A stretch of 64,000 nucleotides of DNA from Cryptomeria japonica (lineage: Eukaryota > Streptophyta > Pinopsida > Cupressales > Cupressaceae): the NCBI RefSeq assembly GCF_030272615.1, contig NW_026729149.1, positions 1 through 64,000 of the forward strand. The letters are read 5' to 3'. The translations under genes were made by a program, and so were the position numbers. Numbering within the stretch: position 1 is the first letter of the stretch; every line of letters begins with the position of its first letter. Below are positions 63,101-64,000 of the stretch, piece after piece. The notes beneath the pieces are model-generated. The model was given only the letters and a program-made list of their open reading frames with translations. It was not told the origin of the DNA and did no database searches.

Positions 63101-64000
63101 GGGTCTAATAATTCTTTCTTCAACTATGGTTGGATCTAATGATTTCTTCAGTGTTTCTTCACATGAAAATAAAACACAAATAAGTTATTCTATATTTCTA
63201 CCTTCTTCTTTACCTATGGATGGATCTATTTTAGGAGATTACAAGAGCTTCTTATGAAATATCAAAACACAAAATTGAAACACAAATAAGTTGCCTTATT
63301 GATTATAAGAGCTTCTTGATCAAATAATTTAACATAGATAAACTGCCCTATTGAGTCAAGAGATTATAACAGCTTCTTGATCACCATAAAATATAAAAGC
63401 ATAAATAAATTGCCCTATAAAATCTTCTTGATTGGCATCAAATATCAAAACACAGATAAATTGTCCTTATCACTTTTTATTGATACCTTATTCAACTATG
63501 ACTAGATCTAATGATTCCTTCTTCTTCAGCTATGGCTGGATCTAATGATTTCTTCATAGAAAATTAAAACACAGATATATTACCCTATATTGCTACCTTC
63601 TTCTTCAGCGATGGATGGATCAGGAGACTACATGAGCTTCTTATGAAATATCAAAACACAAAATCAAAACACAAAATTAAAACACAAATAAATTGTTCTA
63701 TTGATTCAAGAGATTACAAGAGTTTAATATGAAACACAAATAAATTGCCCTCTTGATTTAAGAAATTAGAAGAGTTGCTTGATCAAATAACAAAACCGCC
63801 CTACTATTCAAGAGATTACAATAGCTTCTTGATCAAATAGCAAAACACAAATTAATTGCCTTATTAACTCAAGCTTCTGGATCACCATCAAATATCAAAA
63901 CACAAAATATAGATCAATTATCCTATTTATTCAACATATTACAAGCCCTATTGTTCTATTGATTCAACATATTACAATAGCTCCTTGAAGTATTTTCAAA
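60175..64000 (+). repeat. repeat X, copy C (runs off the window)
   Basis: This copy is homologous to 19748-23445 and 10225-13900. It has a private 122 bp tandem duplication at 61859-62100. Relative to copy B it lacks about 73 bp near 60505. The phrase array from 61900 onward continues to the end of the window. Confidence 0.8.
61859..62100 (+). repeat. 122 bp tandem duplication private to copy C
   Basis: The block starting TTTCTCAAACAACTTGATTT at 61859 recurs at 61981 with very few changes. Copies A and B have it once. Confidence 0.85.

Overview
This window looks like repeat-dominated nuclear DNA from a seed plant with a very large, slowly purged genome. A gymnosperm fits best, but that is an inference. 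Almost everything recognisable is a decayed LTR retrotransposon, often with one inserted inside another. I see no prokaryotic gene organisation, no rRNA or tRNA gene that I can support, and no CRISPR array. The only intact host-like gene is a short single-exon RING-H2 E3 ligase (23783-24169, minus strand) with a TATA box at a normal distance.

Layout. 1-5318: minus-strand remains of an LTR element with a gag carrying five zinc knuckles, followed by a long, lysine-rich second ORF; no pol is visible. 5319-10195: left arm of a large inverted duplication. It holds a chromovirus (Ty3/gypsy) 3' end and LTR, then a ~3 kb LTR-like segment, then a fragment of repeat Y. 10225-16303: repeat X (copy A) then repeat Y (copy A). 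16304-19747: degraded Ty1/copia, minus strand. 19748-23715: repeat X (copy B). 23783-24300: RING-H2 gene. 24640-26655: diverged ~740 bp tandem repeats with a GC-rich insertion. 27299-32180: right arm of the inverted duplication, in opposite orientation. 30904-37587: complete but dead chromovirus (two LTRs, 5 bp target duplication, primer binding site, gag, protease, RT, integrase, chromodomain), itself interrupted at about 34130-35310. 37764-43978: structurally complete Ty1/copia, plus strand. 43979-44930: AT-rich, unclassified. 44931-54905: Tat/Ogre-type Ty3/gypsy, minus strand, with 5' LTR, gag, protease, RT and two RNase H domains, cut off before the integrase core. 54906-57828: unclassified. 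57829-64000: repeat Y then repeat X (copy C), running off the window.

The most interesting structures are three. The first is the 4.9 kb inverted duplication, in which both arms carry the same insertion junctions. The second is the large non-coding X/Y repeat family, whose modules occur as X-Y-X in one place and Y-X in another. The third is the gag-plus-unknown-ORF element at the left edge. I found no convincing new functional system. Coordinates of LTR ends and repeat boundaries were read by eye and may be off by a few bases; identity levels are estimates, not computed values.
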